From contig JANYEU010000011.1 of NCBI GenBank assembly GCA_025362915.1, positions 1 through 21,886 on the forward strand: 21,886 nt of DNA, read 5' to 3'. This document shows, piece after piece, positions 15,428 to 21,886 of the stretch. Source of the stretch: Chitinophagaceae bacterium. GTDB taxonomy: Bacteria > Bacteroidota > Bacteroidia > Chitinophagales > Chitinophagaceae. The notes beneath the pieces are model-generated. The model did no database searches. It was not told where the DNA came from and worked only from the letters and a program-made list of their open reading frames with translations. Each line of letters begins with the position of its first letter. Within the stretch, counting starts at the first letter, position 1. A program made the translations under genes and the position numbers.

Positions 15428-15493
15428 TTACTGGTTACTGGTTACTGGTTGCAAGTTTCAAGTAGTGGTAACCTGAAACTTGCAACCAGTAAC
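15428..15493. repeat. TTACTGG repeats and perfect 20-bp inverted repeat between convergent genes
   Basis: Three tandem copies of the 7-base word TTACTGG (from 15428) run into a perfect inverted repeat: left arm 15441-15460 (starts GTTACTGGTTG), right arm 15474-15493 (ends CAACCAGTAAC), loop 13 bases. The RNA would fold as a 20-pair hairpin in either direction. It starts a few bases after the receptor stop and ends 32 bases before the MFS stop, so it can act as a bidirectional terminator although it has no T-tract. Confidence 0.85.
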
Positions 15494-15524
15494 GTGTAAC
15501 CGATGCCTTTTATTAGTTAAAATA

Positions 15525-16709
15525 CTAAAACTCTCGACTTTCGACTTTCAACTTAAAGCTTACCAACCACAACATACAGGCAGAAATGATGAGCCCCAAT
15601 CCGAACGACCATTGCAGATTGGCGGCTTGGGCAACGTAACCAATAACAGGCGGCCCAAACAGAAAACCAAAGTAACTTATGGTAGATACAGAGGCAATTG
15701 CCACGCCTGCAGATTTGCCAGACATTCTGCCGGCCATTGCCATAATGAGTGGAACAATACACGAGATGCCTACACCTATCAGTATAAACCCAATGGTGGC
15801 AGGGATGAGATAAGGAAAAGAAATGGCAATCAAAAAACCTACAAAAGCAAAGCTGCTACATAGCTGTAATACCTTTTTAGTACCCAGTTTATTGATAAGC
15901 CAATCGCCAGAAAACCTGGCAATGGCGGCAGCACACATGAACGCCACATAGCCCGTAGTAATATTATGTTTGGAAACATGCACCACCTTCTGAAAATAAA
16001 TCCCGCTCCAGTCAAACATAATTCCTTCACAGGTCATGCAGCAAAAAGCCACTATCCCAAGGTTCAGCAATGCCCCCTTTGGAAAATGAAATAACACCCG
16101 TTTTGCACCTTCCTCCGGTTGTCGAACATCGTTTTTAACGGTATCCTTAAAAAAGACTGCCATCAATATAAAACATACCATGGCCACCATCTCAAAGTGC
16201 ACAGCTAGGGATATATCATGGCTAATCATCTGACCACCAATAAAGCCTCCTAAAAAACCAGTAATACTCCAGATGCCATGAAAGGTGGTAATGATAGATT
16301 TGGAATATAGTTTCTGTATGCCCAACGACTGTGCATTTACGGCTATGTTCATCAGGTTTCTCGATCCTCCAAAAAAGAAAAGCACTGCCATCAGTTGCCA
16401 CATATTGGTTACAAAACCCAATAGGCAAAGGCAGATATTGTAGAAAAAACATCCTATCATCAATCCATAACGGCTTTCGTATTTACCTAAAAGATACCCG
16501 GTGATGGGTAGCATACATATCAAACCAAAGGGAATGGCAAAGAGGGCAGTACCCAATTGCGCTTCGTTGATGTGTAGGTTTTGTTGAAGTGTAGGGATGC
16601 GCGATGCAAAACTGGAGAAGCCAAAGCCCGACACAAAAAAGAGTGCCGCCACTGCGATACGTATTTGTTTGGGGGAAGAAGAACGTGGGGAAACAAGAGA
16701 TTTAATCAT
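15525..16709 (-). CDS. MFS transporter
   Basis: A 394-residue inner-membrane protein with about 11-12 hydrophobic segments, the usual size of a major-facilitator transporter. The N-terminal region 'FFVSGFGFSSFASRIPTLQQ' followed by 'LGTALFAIPFGLICMLPITG' and 'GKYESRYGLMIG' resembles the YbjJ-like branch of the family. A central loop (about 185-205, 'FKDTVKNDVRQPEEGAKRVL') separates the two halves. The substrate is unknown. The frame reaches a TTG at 16721, but the ATG at 16709 is preferred because it lies just after a -7 promoter element. The C-terminus (LWLVSFKLKVESREF) is encoded by a small CGACTTTC repeat stretch. It is convergent with the receptor gene. Confidence 0.88.
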   Translation of the reverse strand: MIKSLVSPRSSSPKQIRIAVAALFFVSGFGFSSFASRIPTLQQNLHINEAQLGTALFAIPFGLICMLPITGYLLGKYESRYGLMIGCFFYNICLCLLGFVTNMWQLMAVLFFFGGSRNLMNIAVNAQSLGIQKLYSKSIITTFHGIWSITGFLGGFIGGQMISHDISLAVHFEMVAMVCFILMAVFFKDTVKNDVRQPEEGAKRVLFHFPKGALLNLGIVAFCCMTCEGIMFDWSGIYFQKVVHVSKHNITTGYVAFMCAAAIARFSGDWLINKLGTKKVLQLCSSFAFVGFLIAISFPYLIPATIGFILIGVGISCIVPLIMAMAGRMSGKSAGVAIASVSTISYFGFLFGPPVIGYVAQAANLQWSFGLGLIISACMLWLVSFKLKVESREF

Positions 16710-16718
16710 GAATTGAGG

Positions 16719-16726
16719 CAAAAATA
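16719..16726 (-). promoter_or_regulatory. -7 promoter element of the MFS gene
   Basis: TATTTTTG on the minus strand fits TAnnTTTG and ends only nine bases before the ATG at 16709, implying an extremely short or absent leader. It also makes the upstream TTG at 16721 impossible as a start, since it would lie inside the element. Confidence 0.45.
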
Positions 16727-16736
16727 AGGATTGATT

Positions 16737-16775
16737 ACAGTTAACAGTAATCAGTTAGCAGTAAACAGTGAGTTA
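16737..16775. repeat. CAGTTAAC/CAGTAA-type short repeats upstream of the MFS gene
   Basis: Consecutive variants of a 7-9-base word: CAGTTAA, CAGTAAT, CAGTTAG, CAGTAAA and CAGTGAGTTAA. This is the same style as the TTACTGG stretch at 15428 and the GTTAACGG stretch at 9571. Its role is unknown. Confidence 0.5.
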
Positions 16776-16829
16776 ATTATAGGAAGTATTGGGATGGTTC
16801 TTTTTTAAGGCGATCAGAAGAGTGCAGAC

Positions 16830-16934
16830 TTTATTCTCTTCGGAGAATAGTTTGTTCTCTATGGAGAATGGTTTATTCTCGAAGGAAAAGGATTTGTTTT
16901 CTTCGGAGAAATGGTAAGCGAAAAGGATATTCTC
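16830..16934. repeat. 21-bp tandem repeat array 3
   Basis: Five 21-base units, of which four (16830-16913) are clear, starting TTTATTCTC, TTTGTTCTC, TTTATTCTC and TTTGTTTTC. Each continues into (T/A)CGGAGAA(T/G)-type sequence. On the minus strand the array stays open and reads as seven-residue repeats around ENKLFSE. I treat that as a by-product of the period. This is the third array in the window with a 21-bp period. Confidence 0.88.
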
Positions 16935-17070
16935 TCCATGTTTTAAGCCATTCAATGACTAAAAATAAAAATAGTTAAGGAATGGATGGAGGGGATGGTG
17001 TTTGTTTGTGATGGGAAGTTTATTTATGGAAAATGAAAACATTTGTATCTTAGGCATAAATAGACTTCAA

Positions 17071-17487
17071 ATGATTTCAAAATTTTCCTTATCTCTTTTC
17101 TTTTTTTTTCTTGTTAACAACACATTATTTAGTCAGATAAAATCTTATTCTGATATTTCACCAAAAGGCATTGAAGTATGCTCAATTTTAGATTCGGTGA
17201 ATTATGTACCTGATTCTTTAAAACAAATCGTTTGTAGCACATTAAAAGCAAAAGGGTTTGATTTTACAAAATGTTTCGTTGATAAAAGAATCTCCATCGA
17301 TGAGAAAGAAAAAAAAATTTATATTCATATTTGGGACATAGACTATTTAATAGAAAGTAGGAATCTTGAAAGATCAAGTAGAAAGCATAAAATAATGCCA
17401 AGTCAAGTTACTCATTCTGGTTATTATGGAGGAGAAATAGTCTATGATATAAATACTAAGACCGCAAAATTTCTAGAAGACCAATGA
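17071..17487 (+). CDS. small secreted protein, 138 aa
   Basis: From the ATG at 17071 the product begins MISKFSLSLFFFFLVNNTLF, a signal peptide with probable cleavage after Ser21-Gln22, giving a mature protein of about 116 residues. The frame is open to upstream ATGs at 17002 and 17026, but those would put a hydrophilic stretch in front of the signal. The mature part contains three Cys, a 'KKIYIHIWDIDYLIE' strand pattern and a closing 'GGEIVYDINTKTAKFLEDQ'. I do not recognise the family. A+T content is high compared with uvrB, suggesting an accessory gene. The toxin-antitoxin pair follows after about 100 bases. Confidence 0.7.
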   Translation: MISKFSLSLFFFFLVNNTLFSQIKSYSDISPKGIEVCSILDSVNYVPDSLKQIVCSTLKAKGFDFTKCFVDKRISIDEKEKKIYIHIWDIDYLIESRNLERSSRKHKIMPSQVTHSGYYGGEIVYDINTKTAKFLEDQ

Positions 17488-17538
17488 TAAAATGTGTTAT
17501 AAACTGCGGATAAAAAACACTACCTCATTTATTTTGGG

Positions 17539-17546
17539 TACTTTCG
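17539..17546 (+). promoter_or_regulatory. possible -7 element of the toxin-antitoxin operon
   Basis: TACTTTCG differs from TAnnTTTG by one base and lies 39 bases before the antitoxin ATG. The same eight bases occur at 5381-5388, 35 bases before the purM ATG, which gives the variant some support. Confidence 0.3.
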
Positions 17547-17584
17547 TAAGGTTAATCTTTTCAAGAACAATTTTAATCAACAAT

Positions 17585-17821
17585 ATGTCAACAATAGAAT
17601 TAAAGGAGCGGCTGATAGAGAAAATAAAAGAGACCGACAATGAAAATATACTGGAAGAGGCATACCGCCTACTGGATATTGAAGCTGCCGATATAGATAT
17701 ATATCATTTTTCGGAAGAAGAAAAAAAGGAGATTAATGCTTCTAAGAATCAAATAAACAATGGGCAATTTTTAACCAACGAGGCTGTTAACAAAGAAATA
17801 GACCAATGGCTAAGCAAATAA
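17585..17821 (+). CDS. antitoxin of a ParE/RelE-type toxin-antitoxin pair, 78 aa
   Basis: A 78-residue acidic, mainly helical protein (MSTIELKERLIEKIKETDNE to KEIDQWLSK) with the layout of Bacteroidota antitoxins. A short N-terminal helical segment is followed by a central acidic linker ('DIEAADIDIYHFSEEEKKEI') and a C-terminal toxin-binding stretch 'LTNEAVNKEIDQWLSK'. It would bind and neutralise the following toxin and probably repress its own operon. The frame is open to 17492, but the ATG at 17585 is the natural start and follows the -7-like element. It overlaps the toxin gene by 16 bases, implying translational coupling. Confidence 0.82.
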   Translation: MSTIELKERLIEKIKETDNENILEEAYRLLDIEAADIDIYHFSEEEKKEINASKNQINNGQFLTNEAVNKEIDQWLSK

Positions 17822-18105
17822 TATGGTCATTGCAAGCACAAGAAGATAGAAAACAAATACTTTCCTACTGGAACAACAGAAACCAATCAACCACTTACAG
17901 CAAGAAATTACATCAATTATTTAAGGATGCCCTAAAGTTAGTTAGTCAATTTCCTCAAATTGGAAGACAGACCGATATTGATAATGTAAGAATAAAATTG
18001 GTGAAGGATTACTTGGTTGTTTACGAAGAAGACAAAACAAATATTTATGTTTTAAAAATTTGGGACGGCAGGAGGAATCCTGAGAAGTTTAATGAACTGT
18101 TGTAA
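17806..18105 (+). CDS. ParE/RelE-superfamily toxin, 99 aa
   Basis: A 99-residue basic protein with the RelE/ParE fold pattern: 'IIWSLQAQEDRKQILSYWNN' (first strand and helix), 'YSKKLHQLFKDALKLVSQFP' (second helix), 'IGRQTDIDNVRIKLVKDYLV' and 'VYEEDKTNIYVLKIWDGRRN'. The final 'WDGRRNPEKF' is a common ending in this family. Members either cleave mRNA on the ribosome (RelE) or poison gyrase (ParE); the sequence here does not decide which. It starts inside the last codons of the antitoxin gene in another frame, a typical arrangement for an obligately paired operon. Confidence 0.9.
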   Translation: MAKQIIWSLQAQEDRKQILSYWNNRNQSTTYSKKLHQLFKDALKLVSQFPQIGRQTDIDNVRIKLVKDYLVVYEEDKTNIYVLKIWDGRRNPEKFNELL

Positions 18106-18167
18106 AGATGAACTGTAAATAGTAGTTTAGTCTCCCAACTAATATCCAATAACTCATATCTCCTAAC

Positions 18168-18175
18168 TAAATTTG
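18168..18175 (+). promoter_or_regulatory. -7 promoter element immediately upstream of uvrB
   Basis: TAAATTTG matches TAnnTTTG and ends four bases before the uvrB ATG at 18180. If used, transcription would start at or next to the A of the ATG, giving a leaderless message. No -33 box is clear. Confidence 0.4.
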
Positions 18176-18179
18176 CCCT

Positions 18180-20216
18180 ATGTCGTCATTTCAATTATAC
18201 GCACCATACGAGCCTTCGGGCGATCAGCCTACTGCCATCAAACAATTGTTGAGGGGCATTGAAGAAGGCGAACAATTCCAGACTTTATTGGGGGTAACGG
18301 GCAGCGGCAAGACCTTTACCATGGCAAACGTTATTGCCGCCATGCAACGTCCCACGTTGGTGCTTACCCACAATAAAACATTGGTGGCACAGCTGTATGG
18401 CGAATTTAAACAGTTTTTTCCTGACAATGCAGTTGGTTATTTTGTTAGCTATTACGATTATTACCAGCCTGAGGCGTATATGCCCGTCAGCAATACCTAC
18501 ATAGAAAAGGATTTAAGCATCAATGAAGAACTGGATAAACTGCGCCTACAAGCTACCAGTGAACTACTTAGTGGACGGCGCGATATTGTGGTGGTGGCTA
18601 GTGTTAGTTGTATTTATGGTATGGGAAACCCCACTGAGTTTGCCAATGGTGTGGTGCGCATTCATAAGGGACAAGTTATTTCTAGGCAAGGATTCCTGCA
18701 CGCATTGGTGAATAGTTTGTATCAACGCAGTCAAGGGGAATTTGGCAGGGGGACGTTTCGGGTGAAAGGTGATACAGTAGACATCAATCTGCCTTATTTG
18801 GATATTGCCTACCGCATTACCTTTTTTGGCGATGAGATAGAAGAGATAGAAAGTCTGGAGAAAGTTACCAGCAAAAGAATTGGCGTATTGGAGAATGCGG
18901 CTATTTTCCCTGCCAACCTATACCTTGCCCCAAAGGATATAATGGTGCAGGTGATGAATGAGATTCAGGACGAAATGATGGCGCAGGTGGAATACTTTAA
19001 GCAAGTGGGTAAAAAGGAAGAAGCGCAACGAATAAAGGAAAGGGTAGAATATGATTTGGAAATGATACGGGAACTGGGCTATTGCAGTGGTATAGAAAAC
19101 TATTCACGCTTCTTCGATAGACGTGAACCGGGTACACGACCTTTCTGTTTGTTGGACTATTTCCCAAAGGATTTTATTTGTATGATTGATGAAAGTCACC
19201 AGACCATACCGCAGATCTCTGGTATGTATGGTGGTGATAGAAGCCGTAAGATGGTGCTGGTAGATTATGGCTTTCGCTTGCCGAGCGCAATGGATAACCG
19301 TCCGCTAAACTTTAATGAATTTGAAAACCTGATAGGTCAAACTGTTTTTGTAAGTGCCACACCGGGCGAATATGAGTTGCAACAAACGGGTGGTGTGGTG
19401 GTGGAACAGGTAGTTAGACCCACAGGATTATTGGAACCACCGATAGAAGTGCGTCCATCGGTTAACCAGATAGATGACTTGTTGGATGAGATAGACCAGA
19501 CGGTTAAAAAGGGCGATCGTGTGTTGGTGACTACCCTAACCAAAAGGATGGCGGAGGAAATGGATAAATACTTGGGAAGGATAAACATCAAATCGAAATA
19601 CATACACAGCGATGTGGATACGCTGGAAAGGATAGAGATATTGCGCGAGTTGCGGCTGGGCGATATAAATGTATTGGTGGGTGTAAACCTGCTGCGGGAG
19701 GGCTTGGACTTACCCGAAGTGGCATTGGTGGCAATATTGGATGCGGATAAGGAAGGCTTTCTGCGTAATGAACGTTCGTTGACGCAAACAGCTGGACGTG
19801 CGGCGAGGAATGTGGATGGCAAGGTTATTTTTTATGCGGACAAGATGACGATGAGTATGCAGCGCACCATTGACGAGACCAACCGCCGCCGTGAGAAACA
19901 GGTTGCCTACAACATACAGCACAATATTACGCCGACAACAGTGAATAAATCGATAGACCAGATAATGAAACAGACTTCGGTGTTGGACATAAAGGGCTTT
20001 GATGAGGGCAAACCTTACGCTATAATAGGCGATGTGCAACTGAACACAGCAGCAGAAGAACAGGTAAGCTACAAGACCATACCACAGGTGGAAAAGGCAA
20101 TTGCGCAAACCAAGAAACTGATGGAACGCGCCGCTAAAGACCTGAACTTTATGGAAGCCGCCACACTAAGGGATGAGATGTTTAGGTTGCAGAAGGAGTT
20201 GGAAGGGATGAGGTAA
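18180..20216 (+). CDS. uvrB: excinuclease ABC subunit B
   Basis: UvrB is the damage-verifying ATPase of nucleotide excision repair, loaded by UvrA and then bound by UvrC for incision. The product has 678 residues, the normal length. Walker A is 'GVTGSGKT' (38-45), and the DNA-clamping beta-hairpin region is 'FVSYYDYYQPEAYMP'. The helicase motif II reads 'MIDESHQTIPQISGMYGGDR', motif VI 'QTAGRAARN', and the C-terminal UVR domain (about 638-675) contains 'KDLNFMEAATLRDEMFRLQK'. Codons end in G or C more often than in neighbouring genes. The last 18 codons are repeated in diverged form at 21506-21559, which suggests replacement of the gene end by incoming DNA. uvrA and uvrC are not in the window. 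Confidence 0.97.
   Translation: MSSFQLYAPYEPSGDQPTAIKQLLRGIEEGEQFQTLLGVTGSGKTFTMANVIAAMQRPTLVLTHNKTLVAQLYGEFKQFFPDNAVGYFVSYYDYYQPEAYMPVSNTYIEKDLSINEELDKLRLQATSELLSGRRDIVVVASVSCIYGMGNPTEFANGVVRIHKGQVISRQGFLHALVNSLYQRSQGEFGRGTFRVKGDTVDINLPYLDIAYRITFFGDEIEEIESLEKVTSKRIGVLENAAIFPANLYLAPKDIMVQVMNEIQDEMMAQVEYFKQVGKKEEAQRIKERVEYDLEMIRELGYCSGIENYSRFFDRREPGTRPFCLLDYFPKDFICMIDESHQTIPQISGMYGGDRSRKMVLVDYGFRLPSAMDNRPLNFNEFENLIGQTVFVSATPGEYELQQTGGVVVEQVVRPTGLLEPPIEVRPSVNQIDDLLDEIDQTVKKGDRVLVTTLTKRMAEEMDKYLGRINIKSKYIHSDVDTLERIEILRELRLGDINVLVGVNLLREGLDLPEVALVAILDADKEGFLRNERSLTQTAGRAARNVDGKVIFYADKMTMSMQRTIDETNRRREKQVAYNIQHNITPTTVNKSIDQIMKQTSVLDIKGFDEGKPYAIIGDVQLNTAAEEQVSYKTIPQVEKAIAQTKKLMERAAKDLNFMEAATLRDEMFRLQKELEGMR
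20157..20210 (+). repeat. uvrB 3'-end direct repeat, left copy (inside uvrB)
   Basis: These 54 bases encode AATLRDEMFRLQKELEGM, the end of the UVR domain. A second copy lies 1,349 bases downstream (21506-21559): 46 of 54 bases match, and seven of the eight differences are synonymous. Confidence 0.88.
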
Positions 20217-20329
20217 GTGAGGTTTATTTTAAACTATTATGAGTTATTTATAATTTTAAAGGCGGAGATAAATAATATAGTCTAAAATTGCAATTAAAAA
20301 AAACTGATAATCCTTTAAAAAATAGTATA

Positions 20330-21472
20330 ATGAATAGTAACACGAAGAGTCATATTGATAGGATTGATGTACTAAGGGGTATTGCAATTTTGGGCGTTTT
20401 TTTATTTCATAGCCAATCTATTTTGTTTCAGAATATTCCTGCAAGAAGTTATGTTGGCGGAAAGTTGGTTTTAAACAATTTTCATGAGGTACTAATAAAT
20501 TTTTCTCCAACCTCATTTGGAGGATCTGGGGTTCAGCTTTTTTTGCTTATAAGCGGCTTTTTAATTCATTATGGTTACTTGTGTTCTACTAAAATTTTTT
20601 CAGTAACTGAATTTTATAGCAAAAGGTTTTGGAGAATATACCCACCCTATTTTTTGGCAATCTGTTTTTTCGTTTTTGTAAATGATGTTGGGGGCATACA
20701 ATATTATTTACACCAAAAAGTAGGAGGCATATCATTAATATTTCACTTACTATTTATTCATAATTTCTCAAACAAAACTTTTTACGGAATTAATGTTTCC
20801 TTCTGGAGTCTGGCTCTTGAAATGCAGCTTTATCTGATTTACCCCATCTTCTTATTCCTTCGAAATAAACTAGGTGTAAACAAAACAATAGGTGCAACTC
20901 TTATTATTTCTTTTATTTTACTTGGGGGTGGCATGTATTTACACATTTTAAGTGCATGGAACTACAATACTTCAATTTTAAAAATGTGGTATGTATGGGC
21001 AGCGGGTGCTCTTCTTGCGGAGAAATATTTCCTTAACAAAAAACTCTTTCAAAAAGGGGTAAAATCAATTATCATTTTTTCATTTTTATTATCGGGGGCT
21101 TCCATTGCAACTTCATACACAAACAATTTTACTGACTATTTCCTTACATTAGGATGGTTAGCATTCTTTGAGTGGTTTTTATATACCAAAACTATAAGTT
21201 TAAACACAGCAATTTTTAAGATACTCTCTACAATTGGAATTTGTAGTTATAGTATTTACTTAATACACCAACCACTTTTGAAAGTGATGCTCAACTTTTT
21301 CGATAGAATGTCATTAATCAACTTTGGTCACTTAAATATTTATCTAAAGTCAATCGATGTTATACCTGTATTTATCATTGTTTTCTTAATATCTTATTCT
21401 TTGTACATATTTATAGAGTTGCCTTCGGTGAGCATTGGCAAATATTTCAGAGGGAAAAAGGGTGTCAATTAA
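20330..21472 (+). CDS. acyltransferase-3 family membrane protein (OafA/YrhL-like)
   Basis: A 380-residue polytopic inner-membrane protein with about ten hydrophobic segments. The family signature is clear: 'HIDRIDVLRGIAILGVFLFH' (8-27) with the active-site His after the first segment start, 'FYSKRFWRIYPPYFLAICFF', and 'SFWSLALEMQLYLIYPIFLF'. Such enzymes move acetyl or other acyl groups onto sugars of surface polysaccharides, lipopolysaccharide or peptidoglycan; the substrate cannot be read here. The frame is open to a TTG at 20288, but the ATG at 20330 gives the usual short cytoplasmic N-terminus. The gene is markedly AT-richer than uvrB and lies exactly between the two copies of the uvrB 3' end, so it is probably acquired. 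A hairpin overlaps its stop codon. Confidence 0.92.
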   Translation: MNSNTKSHIDRIDVLRGIAILGVFLFHSQSILFQNIPARSYVGGKLVLNNFHEVLINFSPTSFGGSGVQLFLLISGFLIHYGYLCSTKIFSVTEFYSKRFWRIYPPYFLAICFFVFVNDVGGIQYYLHQKVGGISLIFHLLFIHNFSNKTFYGINVSFWSLALEMQLYLIYPIFLFLRNKLGVNKTIGATLIISFILLGGGMYLHILSAWNYNTSILKMWYVWAAGALLAEKYFLNKKLFQKGVKSIIIFSFLLSGASIATSYTNNFTDYFLTLGWLAFFEWFLYTKTISLNTAIFKILSTIGICSYSIYLIHQPLLKVMLNFFDRMSLINFGHLNIYLKSIDVIPVFIIVFLISYSLYIFIELPSVSIGKYFRGKKGVN

Positions 21473-21487
21473 AACGCATTTTAATTG
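21466..21487 (+). terminator. AT-rich hairpin overlapping the acyltransferase stop codon
   Basis: A perfect 9-pair stem CAATTAAAA / TTTTAATTG around the loop CGCA. The stop codon (21470-21472) lies in the left arm. There is no clean T-tract, so it is a weak terminator at best or an mRNA 3'-end structure. Confidence 0.35.
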
Positions 21488-21505
21488 AATATTACTCAAA
21501 ATTAA

Positions 21506-21562
21506 GCCGCAACACTCAGAGATGAAATGTTTAGGTTGCAAAAAGAATTGCAAGGGATGTAG
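21506..21562 (+). pseudogene. displaced 3' end of uvrB
   Basis: In one frame this reads AATLRDEMFRLQKELQGM followed by TAG, which is the end of UvrB with one changed residue (Glu to Gln) and one residue fewer. The frame is closed by TAA immediately upstream, so it is not part of a working gene. The copy prefers A-ending codons (gaa, caa, aaa), where the intact gene has gag, cag and aag. That is closer to the local codon style. It therefore looks like the original chromosomal end, cut off when the present uvrB end and the acyltransferase arrived. Confidence 0.82.
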
Positions 21563-21590
21563 TAATTGATAATGGAAAATTGAAAACAAA

Positions 21591-21886
21591 ATGAAGAAAT
21601 CTTTAATACTAGGGTTATTTGTATTAACGTGTGTTCAATCAAATGCTCAACGCGACAAAAGTTTAGACTTACTGATAAAACATAGTGATTCTCTAGGATT
21701 ATTGTCAGTTGAATATAATGTTTTTGGACGAGGTTGGGGGGGCTAATTTAAGGGTTACTAAGGATAGCATTTTATATAGTTCACAAAATTTGAAAAGAGA
21801 AAAAAAACTAATCTTTCATTGGATGGATAAAAACAGATGGATGGAAATCACAGCTCTAGTTGATAGCATAAACTTAGCAACATTGG
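21591..21886 (+). pseudogene. secreted protein gene with one-base frameshift, cut by window end
   Basis: The product starts MKKSLILGLFVLTCVQSNAQ, a signal peptide, and continues to a stop at 21744-21746 after 51 codons. Right before the stop is a run of seven G (21736-21742). Reading it as six G restores an open frame to the window end (GWGANLRVTKDSILYSSQNL and onwards), with ordinary composition. So either the gene is frameshifted, switches phase by slippage in the G-run, or there is a base-calling error. The family is not recognised. It directly follows the displaced uvrB end, so it was probably the original downstream neighbour of uvrB. Confidence 0.65.

Noticed and set aside
15480..15863. 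Plus-strand 127-codon frame
   Set aside because: It is antisense to the well-supported MFS gene and has a composition typical of a shadow frame.
16773..16955. Minus-strand 60-codon frame with ENKLFSE repeats
   Set aside because: It is array 3 read in an open frame. No start context or non-repeat domain supports it.
20330..21562. Insertion sequence carrying the acyltransferase
   Set aside because: No transposase and no terminal inverted repeats. The flanking repeat is coding sequence of uvrB, so recombination at the gene end fits better.

Overview
The window looks like a chromosomal segment of a Bacteroidota bacterium, most likely from the Chitinophagaceae/Sphingobacteriales side. The reasons are low G+C content, translation starts preceded by A-rich stretches instead of a Shine-Dalgarno sequence, several promoter elements of the form TAnnTTTG, a carboxypeptidase-regulatory/plug/barrel TonB receptor, a Cys-Lys-Lys lipoprotein, and the Bacteroidota forms of PurM and the DUF2795 protein. 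The genus cannot be read from the sequence.

Layout. 1-1400: a 21-bp repeat array running off the left edge, then an unrecognised gene. 1400-2752: a membrane protein with an SRPBCC-like C-terminus and a VOC-fold protein, probably one transcript. 2871-7344: a run of plus-strand housekeeping genes: prmA, plsY, a DUF3052/YdeI-type protein, purM and ftsE, with strong terminators after the third and the last. 7428-8093: a minus-strand lipoprotein. 8204-10475: an M20 dipeptidase and scpA. 10558-10779: a small DUF2795 protein on the minus strand, with a near-textbook promoter. 10780-11614: about 800 bp without a convincing gene, holding a second 21-bp array. 11615-12523: an unrecognised protein with a carboxypeptidase-regulatory-like tail. 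12544-12948: a hairpin-rich intergenic stretch and a TPP riboswitch. 13031-15424: the TonB-dependent receptor it controls, presumably for thiamin or a precursor. 15525-16709: a convergent MFS transporter. 16830-16934: a third 21-bp array. 17071-18105: a small secreted protein and a ParE/RelE-type toxin-antitoxin pair. 18180-20216: uvrB. 20330-21472: an acyltransferase-3 membrane enzyme. 21506-21562: a displaced copy of the uvrB 3' end. 21591-21886: a secreted protein with a one-base frameshift, cut by the window end.

The two most unusual signals are not ordinary genes. First, three arrays at about 1-231, 11301-11509 and 16830-16934 have different base sequences but the same 21-bp period (two helical turns), and share a loose unit plan with a T-rich start. 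Second, the last 18 codons of uvrB occur twice, 1.35 kb apart, with mostly synonymous differences and the AT-rich acyltransferase between them. That is the pattern expected when foreign DNA enters at the end of a gene and brings a replacement 3' end. A family of short GTTAAC/TTACTGG-type repeats also sits in several gene junctions, including one with a perfect 20-bp inverted repeat.
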